A stretch of 64,000 nucleotides of DNA, taken from contig NC_059405.1 of NCBI RefSeq assembly GCF_905220565.1, forward strand, positions 13,284,081 to 13,348,080, given 5' to 3'. This document shows positions 1 to 10,300 of this stretch, one piece after another. Positions within the stretch are counted from its first letter, which is position 1; each line of letters starts with the position of its first letter. Under the pieces are notes generated by a model. That model saw nothing but the letters and a program-made list of their open reading frames with translations. It was not told where the DNA came from and searched no databases. This stretch comes from Melitaea cinxia. Its lineage: Eukaryota; Arthropoda; Insecta; Lepidoptera; Nymphalidae. A program made the position numbers and the translations under genes.

Positions 1-389
1 TTGTTTAGATATAAGTTTCATATTATATCAAAACTTGCCTATTATATAAAGAACAAAAAATTGTGCAATTTATCGAAAAAATATATTTTTTAATATACAC
101 ACGTTTATAGGCAAAAATTAATTAAAAATAAAGTGTTTAATAGCATTTGTCCGTTTAGTAAAATGTTGAAATAAGCAATATGTAAAAAAGTAATGAAAAA
201 TACGCTATTTAAGTAATTTAAATAAGCTAATGTACCCGTGATTTCTTCAATCGTGCTAGCATCACTGTTTATTTGTGCAAATAATTCTACACCTCTAAAG
301 TTGTAATTTTTTTTTTGTAATTGAATCCTTAAAAAGTGACCTTGCTGGCCTTAGGAAATATTTCACCACTAAGTAAGGTGAATCCCACA

Positions 390-830
390 AACAGATTTAA
401 AGGCATCCAATTCTGCGGCCAGTCCATCTAGAGATTCAATTGCCCTTACAACTTGATTCCTTCCAGATTTTTGTTTACTGCTCTCTAGAAATTGCTTGTA
501 GAACTTCTATCAAGACAGTATGACGAGATTGAGGTGGAGCCACGCAGAAAGACTTTGCTTGTCCATGGAATTCCAGAATCCAAACGTGAGAGCTCTTCGT
601 CTCATGTCATAGAACTGCTGAGTGATCATCTCAAATTTCCTGGGATTACTACGGATTCCATTAGTCGCTCTTATCACTTAGGACGAATTGTCTGAGATAA
701 GCCTCGTGCAGTGGGACATCAGTTTTAAGATCATTCACGCAAAAACAAAGTATGGAATGGCAAGAAGAATTTAAAAGGCGCAGGAGTACCTGACGTTGTC
801 GGAGTATGTCACCAGGGAGCGACATGAACC
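390..830 (+). pseudogene. LINE ORF1-like remnant
   Basis: An open stretch at 492-695 reads like the nucleic-acid-binding part of a LINE first ORF. It has a basic start, then TLLVHGIPESK and later SISRSYHLGR, which matches the usual layout of 'HGIPE ... I ... RLGR' in L1/CR1-type ORF1 proteins. There is an in-frame stop just upstream at 486 and another straight after the motif at about 693. Coding-like sequence continues in other frames to about 830. I infer a decayed 5' part of a non-LTR element; no reverse-transcriptase sequence is attached. The family is not settled. Confidence 0.4.
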
Positions 831-852
831 ATTTTTTGGAAGCCCGAAGACA

Positions 853-1032
853 GTTTTTTGTCACCAAGTTTTGGACAAGAGGCGGTACTGTTTACATTCT
901 GTGTACTCATTCTTCTTAATAAATTATTTTTCGTCCTTGCTTGTTTTTTGTCACAAAGTTTTGGACAAGAGGCGGTACTGTTTACATCCTGTGTACTCAT
1001 TTTTCTTAATAAATTATTTTTCGTCCTTGTTT
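853..1032. repeat. Two-copy 90-bp tandem duplication
   Basis: The block starting GTTTTTTGTCAC at 853 is repeated at 943 with only a few substitutions. Both copies end in TTTTCGTCCTTG followed by T-rich sequence. The two copies abut exactly. Nothing coding is evident in either; it looks like a local duplication at the end of the adjacent LINE remnant. Confidence 0.85.
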
Positions 1033-1418
1033 CTAGCTGATTCGTTCAAATATCTTATAATTCTTGTAAATTAAGGCCTCTTCACTAAATAGGTGAAGAA
1101 TTGGAACTCAACCCATTGCGTGTTATTAAATAAATCAGTGTTTTTTTAATTTATTGATTTAATATATTTTCACAATAAATTAAAAAAAAAAAAACATTAG
1201 CATTCTGCACTCCTTCTCTATGTATAACTGTGCGAAATTTCATACTTCTTCGTCCGCGCAATTTTCGTAAAAAGGGGTACAAAGTTTTTGCTTCACGTAT
1301 TAATATATTGATGTATAGTAAATTGACCTTACAGACTAACAAATGCGTGAAATTTAATAATAATTGTTACTACACAATAGATTTTCTGCTTTTTATTTAT
1401 TAGAACCTTATCACCACT
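1033..1418. other. Gene-free AT-rich stretch
   Basis: AT-rich sequence with A and T runs, including 14 A's near 1182-1195. I see no coding segment, no splice pair and no recognisable repeat. Confidence 0.5.
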
Positions 1419-1660
1419 TCAGCCTATCGCAGTCCACTGCTGGACATAGGCCTCCCCAAGTTCGCGCCACACATCCCGGTCTTCCGCAATCCTCATCCAG
1501 CCTACACCGGCAATCTTACGTAGATCGTCGGTCCAACGGGCCGGAGGACGTCCCACACTGCGTTTGCCAAGACGCGGTCTCCACTCTAGGACCCGTCTAC
1601 TCCAACGGCCATCGGTCCTGCGACACAGATGACCAGCCCACTGCCACTTCAACTTGCTAA
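1419..1660 (-). mobile_element. RTE-type LINE, C-terminal tail of ORF2
   Basis: The minus strand encodes the very end of a LINE polyprotein. It reads KWQWAGHLCRRTDGRW, then VGRPPARWTDDLRKIAG, then EAYVQQWTAIG and a stop at 1419. The GH-x-R-R and GRPPxRWxDD pattern is the usual C-terminal signature of insect RTE-like elements. It is 5'-truncated, and no catalytic part remains. The last ~50 bases match the tails of the SINE-like repeats at about 39.6, 40.7 and 61.1 kb, so this LINE family is the likely partner enzyme for them. Confidence 0.75.
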
Positions 1661-3860
1661 TTGTTTTTTTTTTAATTAATGTTTTTTTTAATTAATTGTT
1701 ACAGCACTAGCAGGGAATGGTCGTTTAAGTTCAGGTGGTCATCAAGGTGTATTAACAATAAAATTACCAATGCTTTACTTTTCGGTAACCATTAATAACC
1801 ATTATACTACCTCCAGAACATTTGGTGCAAAAAAAGAAGAAGAAAAAAACGTTATAAAAATAATATCAGTTTGATTATTTGATTATGGATAAATTATATT
1901 ATTCACACTTTTAATGATAAACGTAAAAACGTTTTGCCACATAGACAATAAGGTACGTAAATAAATATTTTTGTTATAGCAAAAAAGATGTGAATTTCTG
2001 TGGTAATTAATTATTGTGTAATTAAAATGTAAACTTTTTACAGACTTGAATACTCACGTGCACGGCTTTTAAAACTTAACGGTTATAAAAAACTACCTGC
2101 TTGTCGCAGTTTTACCGGCGAAAATTGTAACATATATTTAAAAAAAAAAAAAAAAAAAAAACAGAATTTAAGTGTAGACAGAATTTAAGAGTTTCGTATT
2201 GTGTTTGTGATACGTAGCAGTATATAAAAATAGGAGTCCTAATGGCGCGTGGTACGTGTTAAAATAATTACCTAATTAATTTTAAGTACATAAGTGAAAA
2301 GAATACTGCGTTAACAATTCTTGTGACTTCAAATATTTCATAACTATTTAATAAAAATATAAAATGATAGTATCTATTTATTTTATTGTCGTATCGTTTT
2401 CTTTAACATTAATATGTTTGTCGTATTCAACCGGTAGTAAAGTCATATTTAATATTATTGTCAATGTAAGTTCTGCCTTTTAATAGAAGTTCTTTTATGT
2501 CTCCGTAAAAATCAGAGGGAAAAGAAAATTTAATTTTCTTGGCCATTAAACGTAAAAAAAAATAATTTTTATCTGTTTCAAATTATTAAAATTCGAAAAC
2601 AAAAAAAAAATCAATTAGAAGCAGATGCGAGAAAAAAAAATTTAAGTTACGAAGAGTTTGTTCATAATAGATCTTGAGTCTTGTCAATCCTGGTCGTGCC
2701 TATAGGTATTGGATGTTCATTGTTATTGTTCGATTAATTTGCAATTACGAATAATTTAATTCTATATCTCGGTCTCAAGGAGACGTAATGAACAATGTCG
2801 GCACAGGTCCAACATGAAGCCAGAAATCGCTTCTTTTTACTACCTTGAACATAGGTTACTAATAGAATTTATAAAATACAACTTATGGTTGACAGGTTGG
2901 GAATATAAATAGTTGACAAACAAAGTGGAGTTTAATGGTGAAAAAATATAACTTCTATCTATTAGATACTATAACATGTCTGATAGTTTTATCAATAACT
3001 GTCTTCCGGTTCAGTGCGACGGATCGATTATAATACTGGCCTTTTTTCAATGCAGGTGTTAACTTTATTTTCACACAAAGCGATTTCGTTGTTGTCATCA
3101 TAATAAGTTACAGAATTTTTTTTCTTTTTTATCTTATACCACTATTTATTTTTATTACTGCTAAATTATAAGGCGGGGATTAAGGGGATTAATAACATAT
3201 ATGGCAAAACAACGTTTGCGGGGTCAGCTAGTAAAATTATATTATATATCTACATACGAATTTGTAAATGAAAAGCTATCATATAAAAGCAATATCAACT
3301 TTAAATTCGGTTGTAAGCTTATCTCATTCCTAAAATAATTAGTTCTAGTTAACTGCCTCAAGTTTTTTTAAGAACCTAAGTCCTCTGACATTTTGAGACA
3401 GCTAGAACTACGCCCATGCAAAATTATAGGTTTAAAGTTCATTAGGCTAAACAATACTGGAAAATATTTTACAAAAGAATACCCTATCTTAAATCTCGAC
3501 GAATGCGTGGCACATGAAGGTTTATATCTTATCGTTAGTGTGGACAATGGCGGATAATTACAGTTCCGTGTGTGGGCGACTATCGACGCCAGCTCATAAT
3601 ATGCAATATCTAATCTTACTAATAAGTCATGAATTTTGTAGCGTTGTTGTTTATTTTTAAAAACATTAAAATTTAAGATAATAATAGTTTATTTTTGTTG
3701 CAAAATATCTTTAAAGAATTGATAAAATTTAATCATTTTTAGTTATGTGATTTCATGCTAACAACAATGAGATGTTCCTTGCCAAGTTTGTTAATAGTCT
3801 TGAATATATTATTATACAGAATGTACTAAAAAATCAAACTCTAATAGGGTCAATAGGTAC
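1661..3860. other. Gene-free AT-rich stretch with old repeats
   Basis: No coding exon is visible. A 22-base A run lies at 2140-2161. The end near 3215-3235 (GCGGGGTCAGCTAGTAAA) looks like the terminus of a common lepidopteran dispersed repeat. The rest is unclassified AT-rich sequence. Confidence 0.45.
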
Positions 3861-3867
3861 AAACATG

Positions 3868-5215
3868 GACAACGAAGCGGAGAGATTGGGAGTAAGTTTC
3901 TTTCGCTTCGAGGGGGAGGATCGACTGATGGTTTCCCCGGGGCTCGCCCTGCTATTAAGGGGTAGCACAGAAAAAACGAGCGTTAAAAAAATCAAAGTTC
4001 GATACGCTTGCGCAAAAATACGGGGACGACTCGACCTGCCGTCTGGTGCAATTGCACAAAGCGATAGTGCTGTTCGAGTGGGGAGAGAAGTCAGCCTTTG
4101 CGCAGGCCAGCTCGTGGCTGCAACAGCTGGGTGAACCCTCCGGTGGTGGCTGGAAGAATCAGCGTGGACTCTATGAGAGTCGGTTACGATAGAGGTGGCG
4201 TGGCCCAGATCACAACCATTTTCACCCCCTGTATGGCCGACTCTCGAAGAGACTAAACTCAAAAAGCCGAGGCAAAAAAAAAAATGCAAGGACGGCGCGA
4301 CCCCGAAGACAACACTCAAAAGGCGAAACCCCGACTGATGGCGATAGCAAAGTTCGTCCAGGCTACCATCTCCCCCAAAAGAGGTAAACGATTGTCCCAC
4401 TTTTCCCTAAAATTGGCGGAAACGAGTGAGTGGCAAATAAAAGTAATAAGCAGATTTACCAAGGACGAAAGTCCGAGGTACTTTCAAGCACCATCAGCCT
4501 CTCGGATGAGGGCCAACATGGGGCAAGTAACACCACCCAGACTTCGACCACACCACTACAGCATGCAGAAAATGCGCTGATCGAGTTCCTGGCCATAACA
4601 AAGGCTAGCTGCGAAGTAAGCCTGGCCATATGCAAGAAAATCATGCAGACCTGCAAGTACATACAACCATGAAAAGTTGCTGGAGATGGAACTCGAAGAA
4701 GCCGAAGCAGCTATTTATAATAACGACACCCGGCAAGTCCTCAAGGGCAACAACTGGCTGCATACAACATCACGTCAGGCTTCGTGGACGCAGTCGAGGA
4801 CGAAGGACAGAACGACGAGGCTCAGACCTTTCACACACCGAAAGGGGATCCGTTGGTGGTGGTGGAGGCCAAGTGCACGAGAGTGATGCTGGGTGATAGG
4901 GTACTCAGGATGGCTAAAAACATCATGAGCGACCCGGACGCCGAAGGCGCTTTCGGGGCTTGGAGGCTACCGCATCTGAGATGGACAAACGGGGTACCCG
5001 GATGTGGCAAGACAACTCACATAGTCAGAAATTTCGATGAGGACTGCGAAGTCGTAGCAACGACCATGATCGAGGCAGCGAAAGACCTTAAGAAGCTGGT
5101 GCACTGCTATGGCAATAAGGCCAAAACGAAGGTGCACACTATGGCGTTCATACTGGCAAATGGTTTTCGCGAAGGCGTTAAGATAAGTCGACTAACAGTG
5201 GCCGATAGCAGTATG
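3868..5215 (+). pseudogene. Endogenous RNA-virus insert, helicase region
   Basis: A block less AT-rich than its flanks carries fragments of a plus-strand RNA virus replicase. The clearest piece (about 4785-5210) has the Walker A motif GVPGCGKTT of superfamily 1 viral helicases, preceded by a tryptophan and followed by a TT-x-EAA-x-DL segment. This order is usual in virga-, nege- and tobamo-like viruses. The piece stops before a Walker B box (expected D-E), where it runs into host-like AT-rich DNA. Upstream fragments at about 3868-4190, 4284-4580, 4520-4672 and 4672-4785 lie in changing frames, and stops are present, so at least three frameshifts break it. It is not an expressed replicase. Assignment to the alphavirus-like supergroup rests on the helicase motif; the family is inference. 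Confidence 0.6.
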
Positions 5216-5225
5216 CAATTTTCAT

Positions 5226-5586
5226 CTAAATTTTAAATAATTATCGTTTTTTTACGAAGAAATGAAAGAAGATAATTATATATTTTACTGTCATACAAAA
5301 CATTCATTTAATATGCATCGTCATGCAATCACGCTATGTTAGGCAATTTGTATAAACACTGGGCACTACTTACATAATAGAATCCAATAAGCCTTGATAC
5401 AATTCAATTAATGTTTACAATTCTTGTAAAAACGTTATTAATCTCATGCTATTGTTTTATTTTAAGTCACACAGTTGTTGACTCACATACGTTAATAAAA
5501 AATAAATAAGTTCAATTAAAAAGTAAGTTTTACATTAATGAAATTTAAGTGAAAACTGTTTAGACTGCTTCGTATTTCTTGTTGTA
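5226..5586. other. Gene-free AT-rich stretch
   Basis: Host-like AT-rich sequence directly after the viral insert. I see no coding sequence or recognisable repeat. Confidence 0.5.
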
Positions 5587-6475
5587 TAATTGTGTTTGCT
5601 CGAAATCGAATAAAAACCGACTTTAATATTACATCGACAAGTAATACAACGTATAAGTAGATGAGGAAATAAAAAAAGATTACTCAAAAGTAGTTATCAA
5701 ATCTCGTTCAAATTTAAATGGATCAAGGCATGCATCAGCTTTCGAATAAAACAAGAATCATCAAAATTGCTACACCCAGTAAAAAGTTATGAGGTTTAAT
5801 AATACAACTTAAAATAGACAGTTAAATACGCATTATTAGATATAGCCCGAAAATTACTTGTCAGATTTTGATTCCCTCGACATATTTCGATTGAAAGAAT
5901 AATTTTATTTGCTCGCAAACGAAAAAAAACTGACTTCAATTACATCGACGAAAAAATAGTCAAGTAACTACGCGTTATCAAAGATTAATCAAAAAGTAGT
6001 TATGACATTTCGATAAAATTTAAATGTGACCACACGATAAACATCAGTTTTCGATTAAATTAAAAATTATCAAAATCAGTACACCCAGTAAAAAGTTATG
6101 CGGATTTTCGAGAGTTTCCCCTCGATTTCTCTGGGATCCCATTATCAAATCCTGGTTTCCTTATCATACCAACCAACTATCTCCTTTCCAACAAAAAAAG
6201 AATTATCAAAATCGGTACATCCAGTAAAAAGTTATGTGGTATAATACAACGTAGGTCGACGAAAAAAGCGTTAAGTAAAAAACGCATTATTAGATATAAC
6301 TCGAAAAGTAGTTGTCAGATCCCAAATAAATTTATATGGGACCCAATGACACACACCACGTTTCGATTAAATTTTTTTTGTCGAAATCGGTCCACCCTGT
6401 CAAAAGTTCTGAAGTCACATACATAAAAAAAAATAGTCGAATTGAGAACCTCCCCCTTTTTTGGAAATCGGTAAT
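5587..6475 (+). mobile_element. Non-autonomous element, AACCGACTTC family, two nested copies
   Basis: A first partial copy starts near 5587 and breaks off at about 5905, where a second copy begins with TTTGCTCGCAAACG and runs to GGAAATCGG near 6470. Both carry family landmarks: TACATCGAC after the terminal motif, repeated 'cacccagtaaaaagttatg' blocks and CTGGGATCCCAT. No transposase is encoded. Other copies lie at 7.70, 24.35, 26.46, 37.33 and 62.78 kb. Confidence 0.65.
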
Positions 6476-6505
6476 AAAGTGCAATATGACTGACTTAGTA
6501 TAATG

Positions 6506-6850
6506 GATGACGCCGTGTTGGCGCAACGGTTACAGCCATGGATTGTACCTGTTGCGCTGGCGGTTGCGGGTTCGATCCCCGCACGTGACAAGCATTTGTA
6601 TTGGCCATATAGGTGTTTGCCGTGGTCTGGGTGTTTTTGCAGTCTTTGTGGGTCTCCCCACCGTGCCTCGGAGAGCGCGTTGAGCCGTCGGTCCCGGTTG
6701 TTATCATGTACACCTGATAGTGATCGTTACTCATAGTAGGGATATATCCGCCAACCCGCATTGGAGCAGCGTGGTGGATTAAGCTCTGATCCTTCCCCAA
6801 CATGGGGAAAGAGGCCTATGCCCAGTAGTGGGATATTACAGGCTGAAGCG
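6506..6850 (+). mobile_element. tRNA-derived SINE, full-length
   Basis: The head contains an A-box-like TGGCGCAACGGT (6519-6530) and a B box GGTTCGATCCC (6569-6579), the internal RNA polymerase III promoter of a tRNA-derived SINE. The body includes CCGTCGGTCCCGGTTGTTATC, and the tail reads AGGCCTATGCCCAG ... GGGATATTACAGGCTGAAGCG. It is not a working tRNA gene because no cloverleaf 3' half follows the B box. Near-identical copies lie at 52.1 and 58.6 kb. Confidence 0.85.
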
Positions 6851-6891
6851 TATACAGTGGCGTTAAATTTGTTTACTAATAAATAAATAAA

Positions 6892-7071
6892 CGCTTCACA
6901 CTCAACGCCCCCCAGTAGGATTTTCTCCTGAGTCCGGGGTACGGAAACACACACAATACAAGCACAACGCCCAGACCATCTATATGGCCAATACAAATAT
7001 AGATCGTGAGTGAGGATCGAACCTGCGACCGCCAGCGCAACAGCCAGTGACCGCTGCGCTAACGCGTCGTC
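6892..7071 (-). mobile_element. SINE fragment, tRNA head
   Basis: This is the reverse-oriented tRNA-like head of the same SINE superfamily. It has a B-box-like GGTTCGATCC and a GTTGCGCTGGCGG-type stretch on the minus strand. The body after the head differs from the full-length copy next to it (it contains ACCCCGGACTCAGGAGAAAATC), so it may be a second subfamily. Confidence 0.6.
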
Positions 7072-7697
7072 AAAAAAAATAAAGTATCAGAAATTCATTT
7101 AAGTTTTTTCACAGATAAAAAGTAGGTGTACGCTTTTTACGCTATTTAAAAGGCATAAAAAAAAATTGATTAAATCAAAAAATTACTTAGGTATACAATC
7201 CTGGCTTTTGTTATTATTAATAGTACGATTAGAAAAACGTTATTTTTATATATTATTTTTACTTTCGTGTGTAATCGTAAAACAATGTTACAGTAACAAA
7301 ATAATAAACCATTTAAAAGGACCACATTTATTTTTATCATGGATGCTGTTAGTCTGCTACAGGGTAAGTAAATAGAAATGTAAAACCATATCGAGACATA
7401 GTTCTTTTATTTGAGCAAACATTCAGCCAGCTTGTATGGACGCTCTATGTAGGTTTGTCCTTGGTTAACACGTGTAGCTGGCTTGCATTTACCTTACGGA
7501 TTGACTTACAATGGAGTCAAAAAGGCATTTTCTGTGAAATCATTTAAATAATAAAAAAAAAATATGTATATTGAAGTGGTTTAACCAAGCGTCCTATTTA
7601 GGCAAGACGACTCTAGATTCTACTTTAGAGCTTAAGCCGGTCTATCAAAATGTAATATCGCGTCTCGAAACTTTTCGTATACTTACTTACCTATTTT
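7072..7697. other. Gene-free AT-rich stretch
   Basis: Only short chance reading frames are present. No splice-bounded exon or known repeat is seen. Confidence 0.45.
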
Positions 7698-8312
7698 TTT
7701 TAACCGACTTCCAAAAAAGGAGGAGGTTCTCAATTCGACTGTATTTTTTTTTTTTATGTATGTTACATCAGAACTTTTGACTGGGTGGAGCGATTTCGAC
7801 AAATTTTCTTTTAATCGAAAGGTGGTGTGTGCCAATTGGTCCCATTTAAATTTATTTGAGATCTAACAACTACTTTTCGAGCTATATCTAATAATGCGTT
7901 TTTACTTGAGGCTTTTTTCGTCGACCTACGTTGTATTTATACCACATAACTTTCTACTGGATGTACCGATTTTGATAATTCTTTTTTTGTTGGAAAGGAG
8001 ATATCCCAAGTTTAGTACCATGATAAGGAAACCAGGATCTGATGATGGGATCCCAGAGAAATCGAGGGAACTTCTTGAAAATCCGCAATAACTTTTTACT
8101 GGGTGTACCGATTTTAATAATTTTTAATTTCATCGAAAGTTGATGTTTGTCATGTGGTCACATATAAATTTTATTGAGATCTGATAACTACTTTTTGAGT
8201 AATCTTTGATAACGCGCAGTTACTTGACAATTTTTCCGTCGATCTACGTTGTACTACTCGTCGATGTAATTGAAGTCGGTTTTTTTCGTTTGCGAGCAAA
8301 CACAATTATTTT
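7698..8312 (-). mobile_element. Non-autonomous element, AACCGACTTC family, near full-length
   Basis: The plus strand starts TTAACCGACTTCCAAAAAAGGAGG and ends GAAGTCGGTTTTTTTCGTTTGCGAGCAAACAC, so the ends are imperfect inverted repeats. The minus-strand left end is capped by the palindrome GTTTGC-TC-GCAAAC. Length is about 610 bp with no coding capacity. The R1-like LINE tail abuts it at 8313. Confidence 0.7.
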
Positions 8313-9205
8313 GGTATCGCAGGGTAACCCATTTACGGGTGATATCCAGGACGACCGGGTAGGCAGTCCTAGACTGTATGTCGGCTACAGCACTTGCGGG
8401 TGCAGTACCGACCAAACCCCTGCGGGAGCCTTCAGCCGCTTTAATTGGAGGGTCCCGGATCCGCAGGCAACAGGATCCTTCCAGCGACCGGCTGGCCTCA
8501 GCGAAAAGGCTAGACTTCCACTCCATGGGGACTATCCGGCTCACCTCTCAATAATCCCGACGACGCCGTGTGTAGCAGGACCGGGTTCCCATCCCGGCCC
8601 GATACGAGCACAGGGGCGTTACTGGAGGCGCATTAAGTAGCGCCTCCTACGCACCCCCATTCGTCACCAGCGGACGGAGGCCTCGTCGGCGGCCTCCTCT
8701 CTCATCCGCTCGTCGTTCTCCTTCTGGGACATTACTATCTCGCAGAAGGAGACCATCGCCGTCCAGGACTCGTCGTCGTCGAGCATCGCGGTGATGACGC
8801 TAGGCAGTGACAAGTCCCCTCCGCCCATCTCTGGCACACCTCGAGGGTGTGCTGTGCAGAGTCCATCACCCCGCCACAATCGTGACATCCAGTCGTCGGC
8901 TCCTTTTGGGCCGTCCGACACAAGTATTCACCAAAGCAGCCATGCCCGGTGAGAACTTGCGTCAGACGGAAGGTGAGGGGCTTGCGCTTGCGGCGCATCC
9001 ACCGCTCAAGGACCGGGCGTGAGGCAACCGTTACGCATGTGCCATACGGCTGGCCTGCCAGGTCCTCCCCCCACTTCCGCAATAATGCTTCTTGCCCCAT
9101 CCGGCGTACCCGTAGGATCCCGTCCAACATGGGGTTCTTACTGAGAGCCCTCCTAACCGAGATGTATGAGGAGGTCTCGGCAAGGACCTCCACCACGAGT
9201 ATACT
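8313..9205 (-). mobile_element. R1-like LINE, 3' end with frameshift
   Basis: The minus strand at 8735-9196 encodes the C-terminal region of an R1/jockey-group LINE. It contains LTQVLTGHGCFGEYL and a CX2CX8HX4C zinc knuckle (CHDCGGVMDSAQHTLEVC). The coding frame shifts near 8825 and the last part (DDDESWTAMVSFCEIVM ...) continues to a stop at 8664. About 350 bp of GC-richer 3' UTR follows down to 8313. The element is 5'-truncated and inactive. Its 3' end sits directly beside a non-autonomous element. Confidence 0.75.
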
Positions 9206-9998
9206 TACTTACCTAACACAATCGATAGGCTATAAGAAAAAAAGTACCTACGTCCACAAATGCGAAATATTAAAAAAATAAATTAAAAACAACAATATAT
9301 AATCATAATGACTCTCTCGAAATAATACTACCACTGAGAATGTGATAAGTACCTACTAAAATAATCTGTTTTATGACTTATTGCTTTAGATTTGAAAGAC
9401 GAGTTTTTAAACGGTTCTTTTATTAGTTACGTTGCTTTAAACCTATAGCTAAACTTTTTATTTGATTCCAATTCTATAGATAATACCAGAACGAACCTAG
9501 AACCCAAATCAAATGAGTGTTGACAAGAAATAAGTCTCTTAATCTAAAAGAAATGTGTACATAAGATGAAATCTTTAAAGAAAAAGTTTTTACTACATAG
9601 GTAGGTATGTGGTGTTCAATTAATTAGATTTTTTGTAATAACCACATCAATGTTCAATATTTTCTGTATCGAAAGAAGTATTATGTACGACATACTTTCA
9701 CATGGGTCTAAATTTATTTTCCTATAACACATGTAAGAATTTAACCCGGTACTATAAACCCAGATTTTATCTTAACAAATTGTCTGTGTTAGGCTGTCTA
9801 CAAATTTGTTGCATTACTTCCCATTCTAGTGGAAAATAGTAGCTTGGAAATATAATGGTTTCATTATTTTCTTTGCTTCATATTTAAGTGCTAAATAAGA
9901 AGTAATATAATTTCTATACATATATTAAATACATACATTCACAATAAAGCAACATTAAACTGTATAAAATGTATTGAAAAAGTAAATAAAGCTTACCT
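9206..9998. other. Gene-free AT-rich stretch
   Basis: No exon or repeat recognised. If the splice donor at 9998 is real, this would be first-intron sequence of a minus-strand gene lying to the left. Confidence 0.4.
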
Positions 9999-10300
9999 TC
10001 TCAGCAACTTATAGTTATATTAACTTTTTTAAGTTATTAGCACAACAGTTCAGTAATATCACTGTCCTCAATCACAAATTATCACACTTAATTTATAAAA
10101 TGAGTTTATTTTATTGACGATAACAGAAGCTTATAGATTTTGTCAGACAAACCGGCGTGACTCGCTCTCAACGAAGCACCGCGTGCATTTCAATGGATGA
10201 AAGTGTAAACTGTGGTTTTTGTATAGCACCGTCTCATTTCTGCGCGTACGCAAGACAGAGACGGATAAACTCGATACATCAAGTTCGGATTTAAGCAGTG
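9999..10300 (-). promoter_or_regulatory. Possible promoter and 5' UTR exon of a minus-strand transcript
   Basis: On the minus strand the sequence TTGCTGAGAAG is followed at 9998 by GTAAGC, a strong splice donor. Upstream, 10140-10300 is a CpG-containing patch (GCGCGTACGC, CGCTCTCAACG) unlike the AT-rich surroundings. This could be a promoter plus non-coding first exon. No downstream coding exon was found to the left, so a repeat-derived patch is an equal possibility. Confidence 0.25.

Noticed and set aside
360..475. Minus-strand frame with SLDGLAAELDAFKSVCGIHL
   Set aside because: Protein-like, but it is antisense to the LINE ORF1 remnant and has no splice signals or recognisable family.
3834..4400. 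188-codon minus-strand frame across the viral insert
   Set aside because: It is antisense to the recognisable helicase-side fragments and contains no known motif; the insert is simply less stop-rich than its surroundings.
6519..6590. tRNA gene (also at 52137 and 58650)
   Set aside because: A and B boxes are present but the cloverleaf is incomplete and the sequence continues into a shared SINE body.
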